Below, piece after piece: positions 24,892 to 35,800 of a DNA stretch of 64,000 nucleotides (within the stretch, counting starts at the first letter, position 1; each line of letters opens with the position of its first letter). A program made the translations under genes and the position numbers. The notes beneath the pieces were generated by a model. It did no database searches, was not told the origin of the DNA, and saw only the letters and a program-made list of their open reading frames with translations. This DNA comes from Trichostrongylus colubriformis (Eukaryota > Nematoda > Chromadorea > Rhabditida > Trichostrongylidae), in contig OZ022257.1 of assembly GCA_963978905.1 (NCBI GenBank), positions 50,920,873-50,984,872 of the forward strand, read 5' to 3'.

Positions 24892-25617
24892 CTTTAGGAA
24901 GTTGTTAGAGGTAAAACCATTACATAGACTTACTGCGGCATGTGTAGGACTCTGACCGTGTAACATCAAAGCACACATGTTATTTTAGACATCCCCAAAA
25001 ACGTAAGCTAGACAAGCTATCCATCATATGGCAACCATATCGCGTTACGAATGCCCCCTTGGTCATGGTAATAGCGCTAGTTCTCCCAAAAGCAAGCATC
25101 TGGCACTCTACAGTCACGATTAGACTTAAAGAACTGCAGGAAACAGCGAGAAATTTTTGATGGCAAAAGGCATTTTATTTGCTCAGCAATGCATTCCAAA
25201 TTGGACATGTGGGAAATGAGAAAGCTATGTAGTTTGTGGGGGTGTTGCCAAACTTTTTTATGCATGGAGCGTGTTTGTAAATTATTGAGGACGATTCCCG
25301 TACCATTTACTAACTGCAGTGTGTGTTTCTATGTATACTGTAGTGTATGTATTCCATGGTAGTTACACAGGACGGTAAACTCTTCGAACGAGGGTCTTCT
25401 CTTTATGAGAAAAACCATCTCATCTACCCCTTTTAACCTCCGCTTTTCCCTTTCCTTATACTACGTCTGAAATTTTCATAGTCAAATTACGAGAATAATG
25501 TACCAATACTGTAATAGGATTCGATTGCAAGAAAATGAAGGGGGAGCAGTTTAGGAGAAAACATACATAGGACTGCTCCTGCAGCTCGAGGTGAACACCA
25601 GCACGGCATTCCTTCTT
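24892..25617. other. gene-free stretch
   Basis: Nothing recognisable was seen. Confidence 0.4.
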
Positions 25618-25800
25618 TATAAGAAACGCTTCGTTTGTCTATATGTCCCTCCGTTCGTCAGTCTGTTACGAATAGGTGTTACAGGAAAACGACGTGCGGA
25701 TATGGGGACAAGTTGGGATGGAGAGGGTATGGGACAGGAAGCAAAGAGCCCATCAGGTTAAGCTCCGCCCACAGTGGGTGGAGCGTGCGGCCATGGAAAA
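25618..25800 (-). repeat. family E repeat, partial inverted copy
   Basis: On the minus strand it reads GCTCCACCCACTGTGGGCGG ... GTCCCATACCCTCTCC ... GACGAACGGAGGGACATA, the same order as the plus-strand copies at 27.1 kb and 36.8 kb. Confidence 0.6.
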
Positions 25801-26149
25801 CTGCCGACTAAAAAATTTTAATTCGTTTCTTATATAACCGGGAAGTTACTAGAAGTTTCGCACAGTACTGTGCAATAGCCCAACTGGTATGACTATAAGA
25901 GGAAGAAAGCCGCACAGCCAAATATTCATTATGCATGGGATTTACGTAAACGATTCTACATCGCTTGCAAGGGGATCGCGGGAAAACACGATTATTTGCC
26001 GCGAAATTGTGTAGCCACATCCTTATAATTAGACGTCAGACACCACTTCGATTGCAGTTTACTGTTTGTGCAGAAATCATTTAAAGAAACAAAGAAAAAC
26101 GATAGAAGAACAAAATGATGAAGGTTGCCGCCTCAATCTTTAGTTTGTT
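25801..26149. other. gene-free stretch
   Basis: Nothing recognisable was seen. Confidence 0.4.
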
Positions 26150-26395
26150 GCGATGCGCCACGCATTTTAGTAACATTCAGAAACGTGAGAGAGTGCTGAT
26201 TTCACCTATACAATAAACTGAGGGTCCAGTCGATGTATAGACAGTGTTCTCGTCTTCCAAGAAAGTCTAGTACGAATTTACCGCCCTCGGAGGGATACAA
26301 GACTTGATTGTCCTGAAGGCGTTGATGCACATTTTGATGGCCCGCACCATGAGGTTGAGATGCACGCCAACTGTCACTGCACCCCTTCCAAACGA
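26150..26395 (+). repeat. family A dispersed repeat, diverged copy
   Basis: It starts GATGCGCCACGCATTTTAG and contains GTCGATGTATAGACAGTG and a CCGCACCATGAGGTTGAG tail in the same order as the other copies. Confidence 0.6.
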
Positions 26396-26621
26396 TAAAA
26401 GAAACGATATCCTCCATAAATTCGCAGCACTTGCAGTGCTAAGCTCTGATTTCATGATCAGTAGAGAGCAAAAGGTCACGCTGACATCTTGTATCGGAAA
26501 CAGAAAGGTTGAATGTGTAATTAAGTTGTCACAGACAAGATTCAGAAAGATCTCTTGCTCTCGACCATTCTAGGCTTCCGCTTAATCAAAATCGAATTCA
26601 CGTGCAGAAAAGCATGGCAAA

Positions 26622-26812
26622 GGCCGCGTTCATACTTTGCGTAACCTACGCTGGCACCAGCGGCGACGGCGTCAAAATCATTTGCTTACTGCCGACAACG
26701 GCTTCAAGCTGATAATGCGCTCCGCTTGTAAACGCTCAACCCAGCCACACTATAGTTTGATGGTCGTGGCGAGAGCCACAAATTGGAATTCGGGTCTTGT
26801 CATAGTTTGGTA
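26622..26812. mobile_element. PIF-like MITE, left half only
   Basis: It begins GGCCGCGTTCATACTTTGC and shares GGCGTCAAAATCATTTGC, CGCTCAACCCAGCCACAC and CATAGTTTGGTACTA with the left half of the element at 56858-57193. The right half is missing. Confidence 0.65.
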
Positions 26813-27147
26813 CTAAATGCTTCTCCGTTCTAAATGGCTAAATGGCCAAATGACTTCCTCGCAGCCCACGTGATATGGAGCTTTTGAGAGAGGTGGCCAA
26901 ATTTTACTGCACAAGAACATGATCGTGAAAGCATGTTGCGGTAGCAGAAGAAACATTCCAAGCATGTTTAGCGACTCTAGAGTTCGCGGTAAATTCTTGC
27001 TAATCGTCAGTGAAAATTAGGACCAACCCTTACGTTTTTAGTTGCTGAACCCTTCCTTCACCAAAACGTTATTCCGTCTCTCAGTTTTTTGGAAGTACGG
27101 TAAATGTACTTCAAGATTTTTCTTTTTCTCCCTCTGGTTTATACTAT
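26813..27147. other. gene-free stretch
   Basis: Nothing recognisable was seen. Confidence 0.4.
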
Positions 27148-27722
27148 ACCAGTTGGCTGACGCACACTACTGTGGGCGTAATACCGTGGGCGTCAGTAGG
27201 TCGTTCGGCATTGGTTTTTTTATAAACCTTATTCACAGATTGTAACACGCTCCGCCCACTGTGGGCGCTTCCGCCCATTTTATGTTCGCTCAAGATAGCT
27301 TGGACACAGGTTATTTCTACCGATTTTTCCTTGTCTCACGGCTGAGTCGTGACTTAGTTATGAGTCTTGTGAAGACCGCCCACTCGAGATGTGTTCCACA
27401 CACTGTGCCAAAGCCTCTTGCATGACTTTGGAAATCTCATTCCTGACCTAAATCCGTATTATTCCCACGTTTGGGGCACATTCGAACCCAATTCAATTTC
27501 CGGTCTGAAAACGGAACATTTCAGTACATGCTCCACCCACCATCTGCTGAGGTTAAGTTGATTCATGTGTGTTCTCTTTGATTCTTGTCCCATGCCCTAC
27601 CCATTCCCTCGCCTCATTTCCACAGGTCGTTTTTCTTATAATACCTAATTTCGTGACAGACGGAGGGACAGAGAGACGAACAAAGGGACGGACAAAGGTA
27701 CAGGCAGACGAAGCGTTTTATA
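27148..27722 (+). repeat. family E repeat, longest copy
   Basis: It shares CGTGGGCGTCAGTAGGTCG, CGCTCAAGATAGCTTGG, GTCCCATGCCCTACCC and GGAGGGACAGAGAGACG in order with the copy in AMPK-beta intron 5 at 36.8 kb. It contains several CCGCCCA / TGGGCGG motifs. No coding potential; the ends are not defined. Confidence 0.65.
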
Positions 27723-27727
27723 TACGT

Positions 27728-29125
27728 GCTCTACATAATGATACAGCCACCCACTAATTCTCCTAAAACTCCGTTTGCAGAGTGATTCAAAAAAGTCTCT
27801 AAGTGAAAGATGTAGCCTTTGTGGACGCGCATTCGCGCACCAACATCAAATCGTAGCCGTTAAACATAGAAAAACTTCCTCTTCATTTGTTTAGAAAATG
27901 TCGCTTTTCCTGTTCTGCAAATTGATACAGCCACTTCGGATTTTCTCGTCGCTTTTGACCTCCAGTTGCTGAAGCTGTATTGCTACCGGAGGCACATCAT
28001 TTTCAGGTAATAACTACGAGAAAACTGTCATCTGATCCAAGGAAAGATCAATTTACCTCAAAACAAGACCTGCAGACGTCCAAATATCAGATCGCGCGAA
28101 AATGGAGACGGCTTTGCGCACTACGCGATAATTTCAACACGGATTCTGCAGGGTATGGAGCCAGAAGAAGTACTGAAGATCCTGTTACGTCTTTAGATAA
28201 AGACAAGCGCTGTATTTCAAAGGATGATCAAGCTTTCCTAGGTCGTGCTCAGGAACAAGATCTTCGATGGAGTTACGGTGTCAACAAAGGCTCTTTGTGA
28301 AAAGAGGCGCAAATCCGTTTCTAGGAGAGAAGTGAGGAGGGCTCGTTCAGAACCCCAGAATATCGCGAGAGCAGGGTCGACTTTGCCAGAGATGGATTAG
28401 AGCAGATCGGATTAAGATGCTTGATAGGTTCAAAGGTTTGTACACCTTACTATTTTTTTCTCCTTTTTCTTTTCCTTCTTTTCTCTTCTTCCCCTTCTTT
28501 TCTCTCCTTTCTTATGAGGAAGAACCCAGATGTGACTGCTTTGTTTCTTTCTCGAAAGGATAAGCCAACGGATTACCGGATCTCCATCCTTCGCACCTTC
28601 TCTCGTCGTGAAGCCGTCACCGAATGGACCTTCTGACCAAGACGACGAACGGAGCCAACCTTTATAAGATGGAGAATTCGTTGGAGTACTATGCTGAAAA
28701 GTAGTTGCGTGAAGAGAAGCCATTTCGAAGGAGTTCGGGAGTTTAAATAGGCCCTCATCGAATCATGGCACCAAGAGGACTAAAAACATTCTGAAAAAAG
28801 TCATATGGGCCTAGATAGTTAAAATTTTTGGGTATTAAAAATGGAGGAGATCCAGCTGCTTGTAAAATTAGCATCTGTCTCCTTTTTGTTGTTTTCTTGT
28901 TGTTCGATACTTCAATCTGTTCAGTGGCTGTATCATTTTGCAGAACAGGAAAAGCGACATTTTCAAAACAAATAAAGAGAAAATTTTTCTGTGTTTTCCA
29001 GCTGCAATGGATATTGATGCGCGAATGCGCATCACTGGCTACATCTTCTACTTAGAGACTTTGAATCACTTTGCAAACAGTGTTTTTGGACAATTTATGG
29101 GTGGCTTTATCGTTATGCAGAGTGC
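27728..29125. mobile_element. 1.4-kb foldback element with about 210-bp inverted arms
   Basis: The left arm (27728-27943) and right arm (about 28920-29125) are inverted copies: for example AAAATGTCGCTTTTCCTGTT on the left and, inverted, AACAGGAAAAGCGACATTTT on the right, and the left outer GATACAGCCACCCAC against the right outer GTGGGTGGCTTTATC. TGATACAGCCAC also occurs at both ends of the left arm. The roughly 1-kb interior holds one open frame (27980-28300) and a pyrimidine-rich run at 28455-28510. No transposase motif was recognised, so the class is unknown. Confidence 0.75.
27980..28300 (+). CDS. open frame inside the foldback, unknown
   Basis: This is the longest frame in the interior of the 27.7-29.1 kb foldback (about 106 codons). 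It is rich in charged residues (KQDLQTSKYQIARKWRRL, then TSLDKDKRCISKDDQAFLG). A separate frame continues RSVSRREVRRARSEP-like sequence to about 28400. It might be a relic of the element's own protein. Nothing is recognised and no function is claimed. Confidence 0.2.
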   Translation: MLPEAHHFQVITTRKLSSDPRKDQFTSKQDLQTSKYQIARKWRRLCALRDNFNTDSAGYGARRSTEDPVTSLDKDKRCISKDDQAFLGRAQEQDLRWSYGVNKGSL

Positions 29126-31016
29126 TGTACACATAGTGTCGCTGTGAAAGATTTGCTAAATCTAAGTGGTCTTCGATCCTAAAAAATATGCATGCGATGC
29201 ATATTATTTGACTACTTGCCATCCTAGCAATTTCTGCTGTGTATAATCGAAAAAAATAGCCATTCCATAAGGATATTCATGGGTAAACTAGGAGTTAATT
29301 ATTGCACGAACTACTTGCAAGCAATGCATTCTATTCTGAGAAGTGTCTAATGATGTCTAATTGCCTTATTTGCTATTTATAGCATGGCTTCTAATAATTT
29401 TTTAAGCATTTGCTAACAGAGAAAGCTATATATAAGATGTGACTCATTAGAGAACTAATAGTATGCTTCACCGGCGAGTTGTCATCGTCCCAATAGGAAA
29501 AAAACAAATGAATAAATAAATATGTAAGTTGGGAACACGCCCTGTGTTTCGAAGCGTCGGGCTTCACATATATTACTTGGATGTATGGAGGGGAAACGAA
29601 CCTTCGGGGTAGAGGATAATCTTCAGGAGGGGCTTCACGAATTATGTATTCCTTCTACAATTGAAGTAGGGATCGTGTACTGATAGGTAGAGCAACTCCC
29701 ATTCCCATTGTCACGCCACTCAAAGCCCGTATTGTCCAACGAAGCTTCCCATCCCTCCACATTTTGACAAAATGCGCATCAGACTGTTCGAGAGGACAAC
29801 AGCACAGCCTTCCACACGGGCTACCAGGTCCATGCGTAAGTCAAGGATTCCTCGAAGGGTTCGTATATTGGAGTGGAGGGGATGCATAACGGAAATTTTC
29901 TTCGACGAATCCTCGACTAACGCTCGACATCCGCTTCACGCACCATTGAGAGGAATCCATACACAAAAAATTTCGAGCCGATCGATCGTGCACAAAAATA
30001 AATCAAAATTGATAATCATACTTGGTACGACGGTGCAGAGAGGAATGCCGATTGACACGGCCTGTTCTGAGAAGACGCCTAGAGCATAGATACCGCATGG
30101 TAACAGTTCGAAGACGTCGATCAAGGTGAGGTCGTTGATTGAAGTGGGAGAAGAGAGGTGGAGTCGGGTTTTTCATGAAATTCAGAGGTTAGCAGTACAG
30201 AAGACCTCCTTTTAGGGGAGACCGTATTTTTTGAGTTGCTTTTGTCGAAGCCAGGCTTAGCCCTGTGAGCAACCCGGAAAGTCACTGTGTAAGCTCAATC
30301 GCATTGCACTGCCATCACTTGCAGTCTTATCACACCCTGTCGTACCTTCTCAACCGGGCTGGAATCATAAAGATCATTCCTCTTCTAGAAATATGGTCAA
30401 TGCAATCGAAAGCAGCTGGAATCCACTGATAGTGTTTTCCGTTTAAAGGCAGCATTAGGGGAAAGTCGGACGAAAAGTAAAAGTAGTAGTGCATATGAAA
30501 GTCGAGAGGCCTAGTAACAGGATAGTGGAAAAAACGGATGGAAATGGCCGAAAACCCGAGAAATAGGACCCCTTTCATATTGTTGGTTCTAGGCGTGGAC
30601 GACTTTCCCGTCAAGAGGCTGGTAGTCTGATCTAGTTTTCCATTGGCATGTTGCCAAGTAACACAAGGGAATGTTTGGAAATACGACAGCATCTACTTTT
30701 TGGAGTGAGCTTCAGGCTAAAACTGCGAAAGCGCGCCGCAAAACCCTCGATCCTGCCGCATCTCCTTGACCGCTCCCACCCCAGTCAAGCGGAAATTACG
30801 TCATCGGGACGCGGGACCGCTGTGTCCAAGAGGCGAAACCGCTGTATGGTTGCGGCGTTTTGCGGCGTTTCCACAGCTCGGAGGGACGCTTTTTCACCGG
30901 GATTTCGCCACAGGTAGCCTTCTTAAGCTCAGGACTATCATGTGAGTGACTTCTTGTAGGGATTTCCCCATTACCGCATTACCCCTAATGCTGTCTTTAA
31001 CTAGCCACGATCCTTA
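29126..31016. other. gene-free stretch
   Basis: A hydrophobic frame lies at 29936-30124 on the minus strand, without an acceptor. A short pair CGCCGCAAAAC / GTTTTGCGGCG frames about 140 bp near 30735-30870 and may be a small MITE. Otherwise nothing. Confidence 0.35.
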
Positions 31017-31347
31017 GAGGGACATATCGCAGTATTTCAATCAAATGATCAGATTACCTTCTTGGGACAGTGGATCCTTGGGTAACTAGTCAGGGTGCGC
31101 CTTATTCGCGCCGTCGCGGTGCGCTATCACGGCGCTACACCTACTCAAACTCACTGCAACGCCACCCACGTGAGCTCATTTATTGGTGAACTGAGCAAAA
31201 TGGGTGGCGTCTGAGTGAGTTCGAGCAGGTGTAGCGCCGTGATAGCGCACCGTGGCGACGCGAAAAAGGTGCAGCCTGACTAGTTACTCAAGAATCTACG
31301 GTTCCAAGAACGTAGAACGACCTATCAGATTATCGTGAAGTGTGTCT
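31017..31347. mobile_element. family C element
   Basis: It shares GGATCCTTGGGTAACTAGTC, GCGCTACACCTACTCAA and GGTGTAGCGCCGTGATAGCG with its sister copies. Two nested inverted repeats are visible: the termini, and a large inner hairpin (GTGCGCTATCACGGCGCTAC against GTAGCGCCGTGATAGCGCAC). Confidence 0.75.
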
Positions 31348-31439
31348 CTAATCAGTAGCATATCAATCCTCTCGCAAGGCAAACCCACCCATCCATCGGA
31401 ACATTTGTCAGACACCCTCATACAGGCCGAGTCGACGTA

Positions 31440-31612
31440 GGCCGCCTTCACACTCAGCGCCGGCAGGACGCGGCTGCGTTCACAGGCAACGAGACAGAGT
31501 GGCACGGGAGAGGTGCACAGACGACGTAGGCAACGACGCAGAGTGGCTTGTGCGGAGACGCAGAGACACGAGCCACGCCTTGCCGCCGGCACCGCAGAGT
31601 ATGAAATCGGCC
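31440..31612. mobile_element. PIF/Harbinger-like MITE
   Basis: The ends GGCCGCCTTCACACTC and GAGTATGAAATCGGCC are inverted. The interior is the reverse orientation of the 9.7 kb copy (GAGACGCAGAGACACG). Confidence 0.65.
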
Positions 31613-32807
31613 ACAGTCGGAGGAGAACAGGGGAGGAGGTGAAAGGCCTGTGCAAAAAAAATTCACTATTAAGACGAATTTTTGGGCTATTTTTGAAATG
31701 TTTTATGGAGCAAAGAAAGGAAAGGCCGGATGGGGGGGGGGAGGAAAGGGAAAAGTGAGGTATTATAGTACTGCAAATGTTCGGACATAGTTGTACCGCT
31801 GATGATACCGTTTCGCTCTAGCACACCGACAAATCTGTGGTTTGAAAATGTCTGAATAGCCCTTCCAATTCGTTGTGAAGTAGTCATGTCATTGTACTAC
31901 CTATTTTCCGAATAAGAACCCTTTTTTACGGCACTTGCCAGTGCTGGGAGTGAAACGGAGCCGTCGGATTATCTGCGTCAATCTAAACAGTTTATATGAG
32001 CTGGAGCTGTTCATATCGCAGAATAAGTTACTCCGTTTCCTTGTTCATGTTCAGATTCCAGTTTATTCTCAAGGTCATCACAAAAACTCAATATAATAAT
32101 CTTAATAGTGCATACTATACTACACAGAAAGTATTTTCAATAAGCATTTTGACAACTGAGCGGCCTTCCCGCGGTCCCCCATAGCACAACACCACCTTTC
32201 ACTGCACTTGAAAGTAGTGCTCAGGGATTATTTAAATAAATCGGGTCAAAGTTCTGAACAAAACAGCCTATCAGAATCTGCTTTGTACGCGTTTGGAATA
32301 TTTTTGGACTACCAACGCATAGAATACCAACTATCAAGCAGTGAACCACGGCTAAATGGATAGCTGGACTTGAGCGAGCATTCTTCACTGTCGGTCACCC
32401 ACAGTAAGCCAAGATTTGCAAGAAAATCCCATCGCAACTTAGATAACCCAGCTTTTCGTAACCGCGCGTGAAAGATGAGACTTTGTCGTAATTACGGCTG
32501 CTTGTTTTTTTCGGCCGTCGCGATTACGGTGAATGGTCTGCGATTTTTTCTTCAGCTGCGCCATTGACACGGCACCAGTGTCAGTCATATGATATGGGCT
32601 CGATCCCTTTAATTCCTTTCTAAATGCCAGTGATATTTTTGTATGATATTCCTCAGCGAGTTGTTACGCCAATGATTCGTTCGTTTTTCTGTCTTGACGC
32701 ACCACATAGCGCTTGATGAGGATTTGAATGCTTTTCCGTGATCTATGGATCTTGTGAATTAAAATTAAGTTCCATTTATTTGAATTATTCGTTCAATTAA
32801 GGTTGAA
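31613..32807. other. upstream region of the AMPK-beta gene
   Basis: It contains a run of 10 G at 31732-31741 and AT-rich sequence. No TATA box or other element can be assigned with confidence. TTCAATTAAG just before 32802 could serve as a spliced-leader acceptor for the start exon. Confidence 0.3.
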
Positions 32808-35800
32808 ATGGGTAACAACCAACCTGGTGGAATCAATAAACGCGATCGTCCTGGAGACTATACTGGTTGGTTATTTAGCAGTTATTCCCTAATTTATATT
32901 GATTGTTGATGGTTGTCATCTGTTGAAATAGAATAGTAGTAATTGCACATATTCTCAGTTCAGTTTTCGCAAAACTGTTAAAGTTCACTCGCAGCAACGT
33001 GCTTACTCCAGTTGCTATTTTGGGTAATTCGCTTTGGAACGTTTGAAACTCCTTACTCCCACACTTTGTGGTGTAGAACAAATGTTAGAGCACATGCGCA
33101 TTTTTAACATCAGTATATGGTGTTATATAGGAAGTTAAAAGTTTCTGTTCAGCTAAAGAATGAATGGATTCAAAGTGATGTCAGTCAGTTAACCTACTGA
33201 ATTGATTTTTTTCAGCTGAGATTCCTTCAGCTCTTCCATTTGTAGAAAGACCCCAATTTTCAATGAATAACTCGAGTACGAGCAGCGACTCGTTTTTCCT
33301 CTACAGTGCAGCTTTTACGATGCGCTTATCATAAACTATCAATTTTTTCAGCGGGACAGCTGTATCAATATGTGCTTGTAGGTACTATTTCCATTAACTG
33401 GTGTTATATCGATCTATCAAAGGTCCCTCTACATTTTAGCCGATGATTCTGTCAACGATTCGTACCATGTGCGATTATCTTTGGTGAACTTTCTTGGTAC
33501 ACAGCTTGAGAATGGCTGTGTTTTCATAGAGCGTCTTAGATTTCCGCCTGAACAGAGGGGAGAACTTTGACGAAATGAGTTGTAAGACACCACATCTGAG
33601 AACGTGAGCAGACGTTCAGAGTTTTTTATGTGGCCGTTTATTGGTCTTGTTCAGCGTTTCCTCAGTGAAATAGTACTGACCACAGCAGAAATAGAGGGAC
33701 GAGTAATCAATCTTTATGTATGTCCGGAAGTCGTTTGCAAAGGGCATGGGCTGTCATTAAACTCCTCAGCTCATAGATGATCGTCGCTGTGTTTCGTACC
33801 TTGGCAATCAAACTAACCTTCGCGATTGATCGAATTTTTCAGGATTTTTTTAGCAAAGATTTGAAAGCTCCATCGAGACATTCAAGTTTCTCCTGTTCAT
33901 CCAAGCCTCGAATAAAAACATTTGCTCTTACAAATTGCAGCGACACTGCTGATACTGTCGCTTCATAAGATTGTGCCCTCTTCATAATATTTTTGCTAGC
34001 AATTGTTTCTGCAGCCTCGGTGAATTGCCTGCGTTCACGGCGTTGCATTAATACCGGTCTCTTTCATTTATCCGTGGTTGGGATAGGTAGTTAACCAACT
34101 TAGTTATGTGGCCAGTTAATAGAACACGAAAAATAGGTTTGATCGTTTTGTCCGATGCCGTTTGTCAAATTGCTTAGACTTCCGAGTGTGCCGATAGAGC
34201 TTCGAACTCCCCCTTTTTCATTTTTTTTTTGATTTGTGATACAAGCAATTGCTTCTGTAAAAAATGCCCGACCCTTTCATAAGACAGAAGAAAGTCGGAA
34301 GGAAGTGTTTAGTAGGATTAACTTCTACTTACCAGTCTGGATACACCGTCACCATTCCATAAGTTGGATTTTGTTACCATGTTACAAAATGTTAGAGAAT
34401 ACTGAACTTCGTTTATATTTCCCTAATCGGCTTTCATGAGGTTTTTATTGTGACGAATGCACTGATATTCCGCTGAGAATGTTTAAATGCGCGAAATTCA
34501 GTTGGAATGTGTCATTCGTTACTTCTATGTCTGTGCTATGAATCTACACAATTTTATGCGTTTAGTTACACTTAAACAAAGAGATGAGCAAAAAAGTATG
34601 ACTATAAAATCTAACTATGTATCGGTGATGTCACATAATCTAGCCATATCCAGGTGTGAGCACACCTGGTCGACATCGAACATTCAGTGGAAATCCACAG
34701 AGCATTTCTAATCCTGAAGATGGATGTCCTGTGCAAGTACGTCTATTATCTCCTGTGAACTCTGTTTAAGGAATCTGTCCAAATGTAGTCTTATCAGTTC
34801 AACATGCTCAGCATTTTTCAATAATCTTCTTTCAGGTGAAAATAGCCAAAAGTGATGACGATATGGAAGGCGGTATGGCACCGACTGTCCAGTTCAGAGA
34901 AAGTAATGAGTACCCTGTCGTCTTCAAATGGCACTGTTCGGCTACCAGGTACTTTTTAACGCTTCTCGTCGACCTTTTTAAATTACTCGTTTATTCGTCG
35001 TGCTTCTCGTGGTACCCTGTTTCCATAGAGATTTCTGCATTCATTGAGTAACTTGGTCAGGTGGCACACTTCAGTTGTTCACACTACTTTCCAAAACGTA
35101 ATGATATCCAGAGATGGAAGGTGGGATAGGGTTTTGTTAATCGCGTCAAGGTCGCTGGCAGGGGCCTCGGCTGTACCTCTTTCATTCTCGGGTGTTAGAA
35201 ATGCTTTGCAGGCTTCATTTAGTTATTATATAGTAACATGTCAACTTCGTTTTTATCAAGTCTGATGTTCGCATCAACTGTTCGTCGGGAACCGCGTTTA
35301 TCTTTTCACAACGTCATGGGCAATTTTTTGATTCATACCTCCTTTTTTTTGCTTTATGGATACGTTCCGAATTAAATCTTTACTACCAAAAAATGTTTCC
35401 TTTCAGTCAGCCGCGTACCGTCTTCATATGTGGATCCTGGGATGGCTGGCGACAGAAAATCCCTCTCGTGAAGTCTGCGAACGACTTTAGCACGATCCTT
35501 GAACTGACTCCAGGCATGTTTTCCTCCTTGCCCGGTTATTCTTGAACTATTAATCTGTTGGAGTGCTTCCAAGAACTTAGGATTGGGTTTTTCGTCACCT
35601 ATCCGTGCTTTTTGAAGTTTTAATTCTACGTCCAAAACTCACTCGGCTAGAATCGATTCTCGTCGGTATCACAGAAATCGGATTGTTGTGTGCTTATGCA
35701 AATTAGGAGTCTGTCGCGCATTTGTTCGCATTATTGATCGAAGAAAAACAGTTTTCCTCACTAGTGTATTTTATCACTATCAACGGAATCCTCGTCATGG

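Noticed and set aside
29936..30124. Hydrophobic minus-strand frame resembling part of a seven-transmembrane chemoreceptor
   Set aside because: No acceptor AG precedes it within the open frame, no partner exons were found, and hydrophobic frames arise easily from AT-rich DNA.
34236..34711. Two open frames within AMPK-beta intron 2 as extra exons
   Set aside because: They lack acceptor/donor pairs in phase with the neighbouring exons and have no counterpart in the beta-subunit family.
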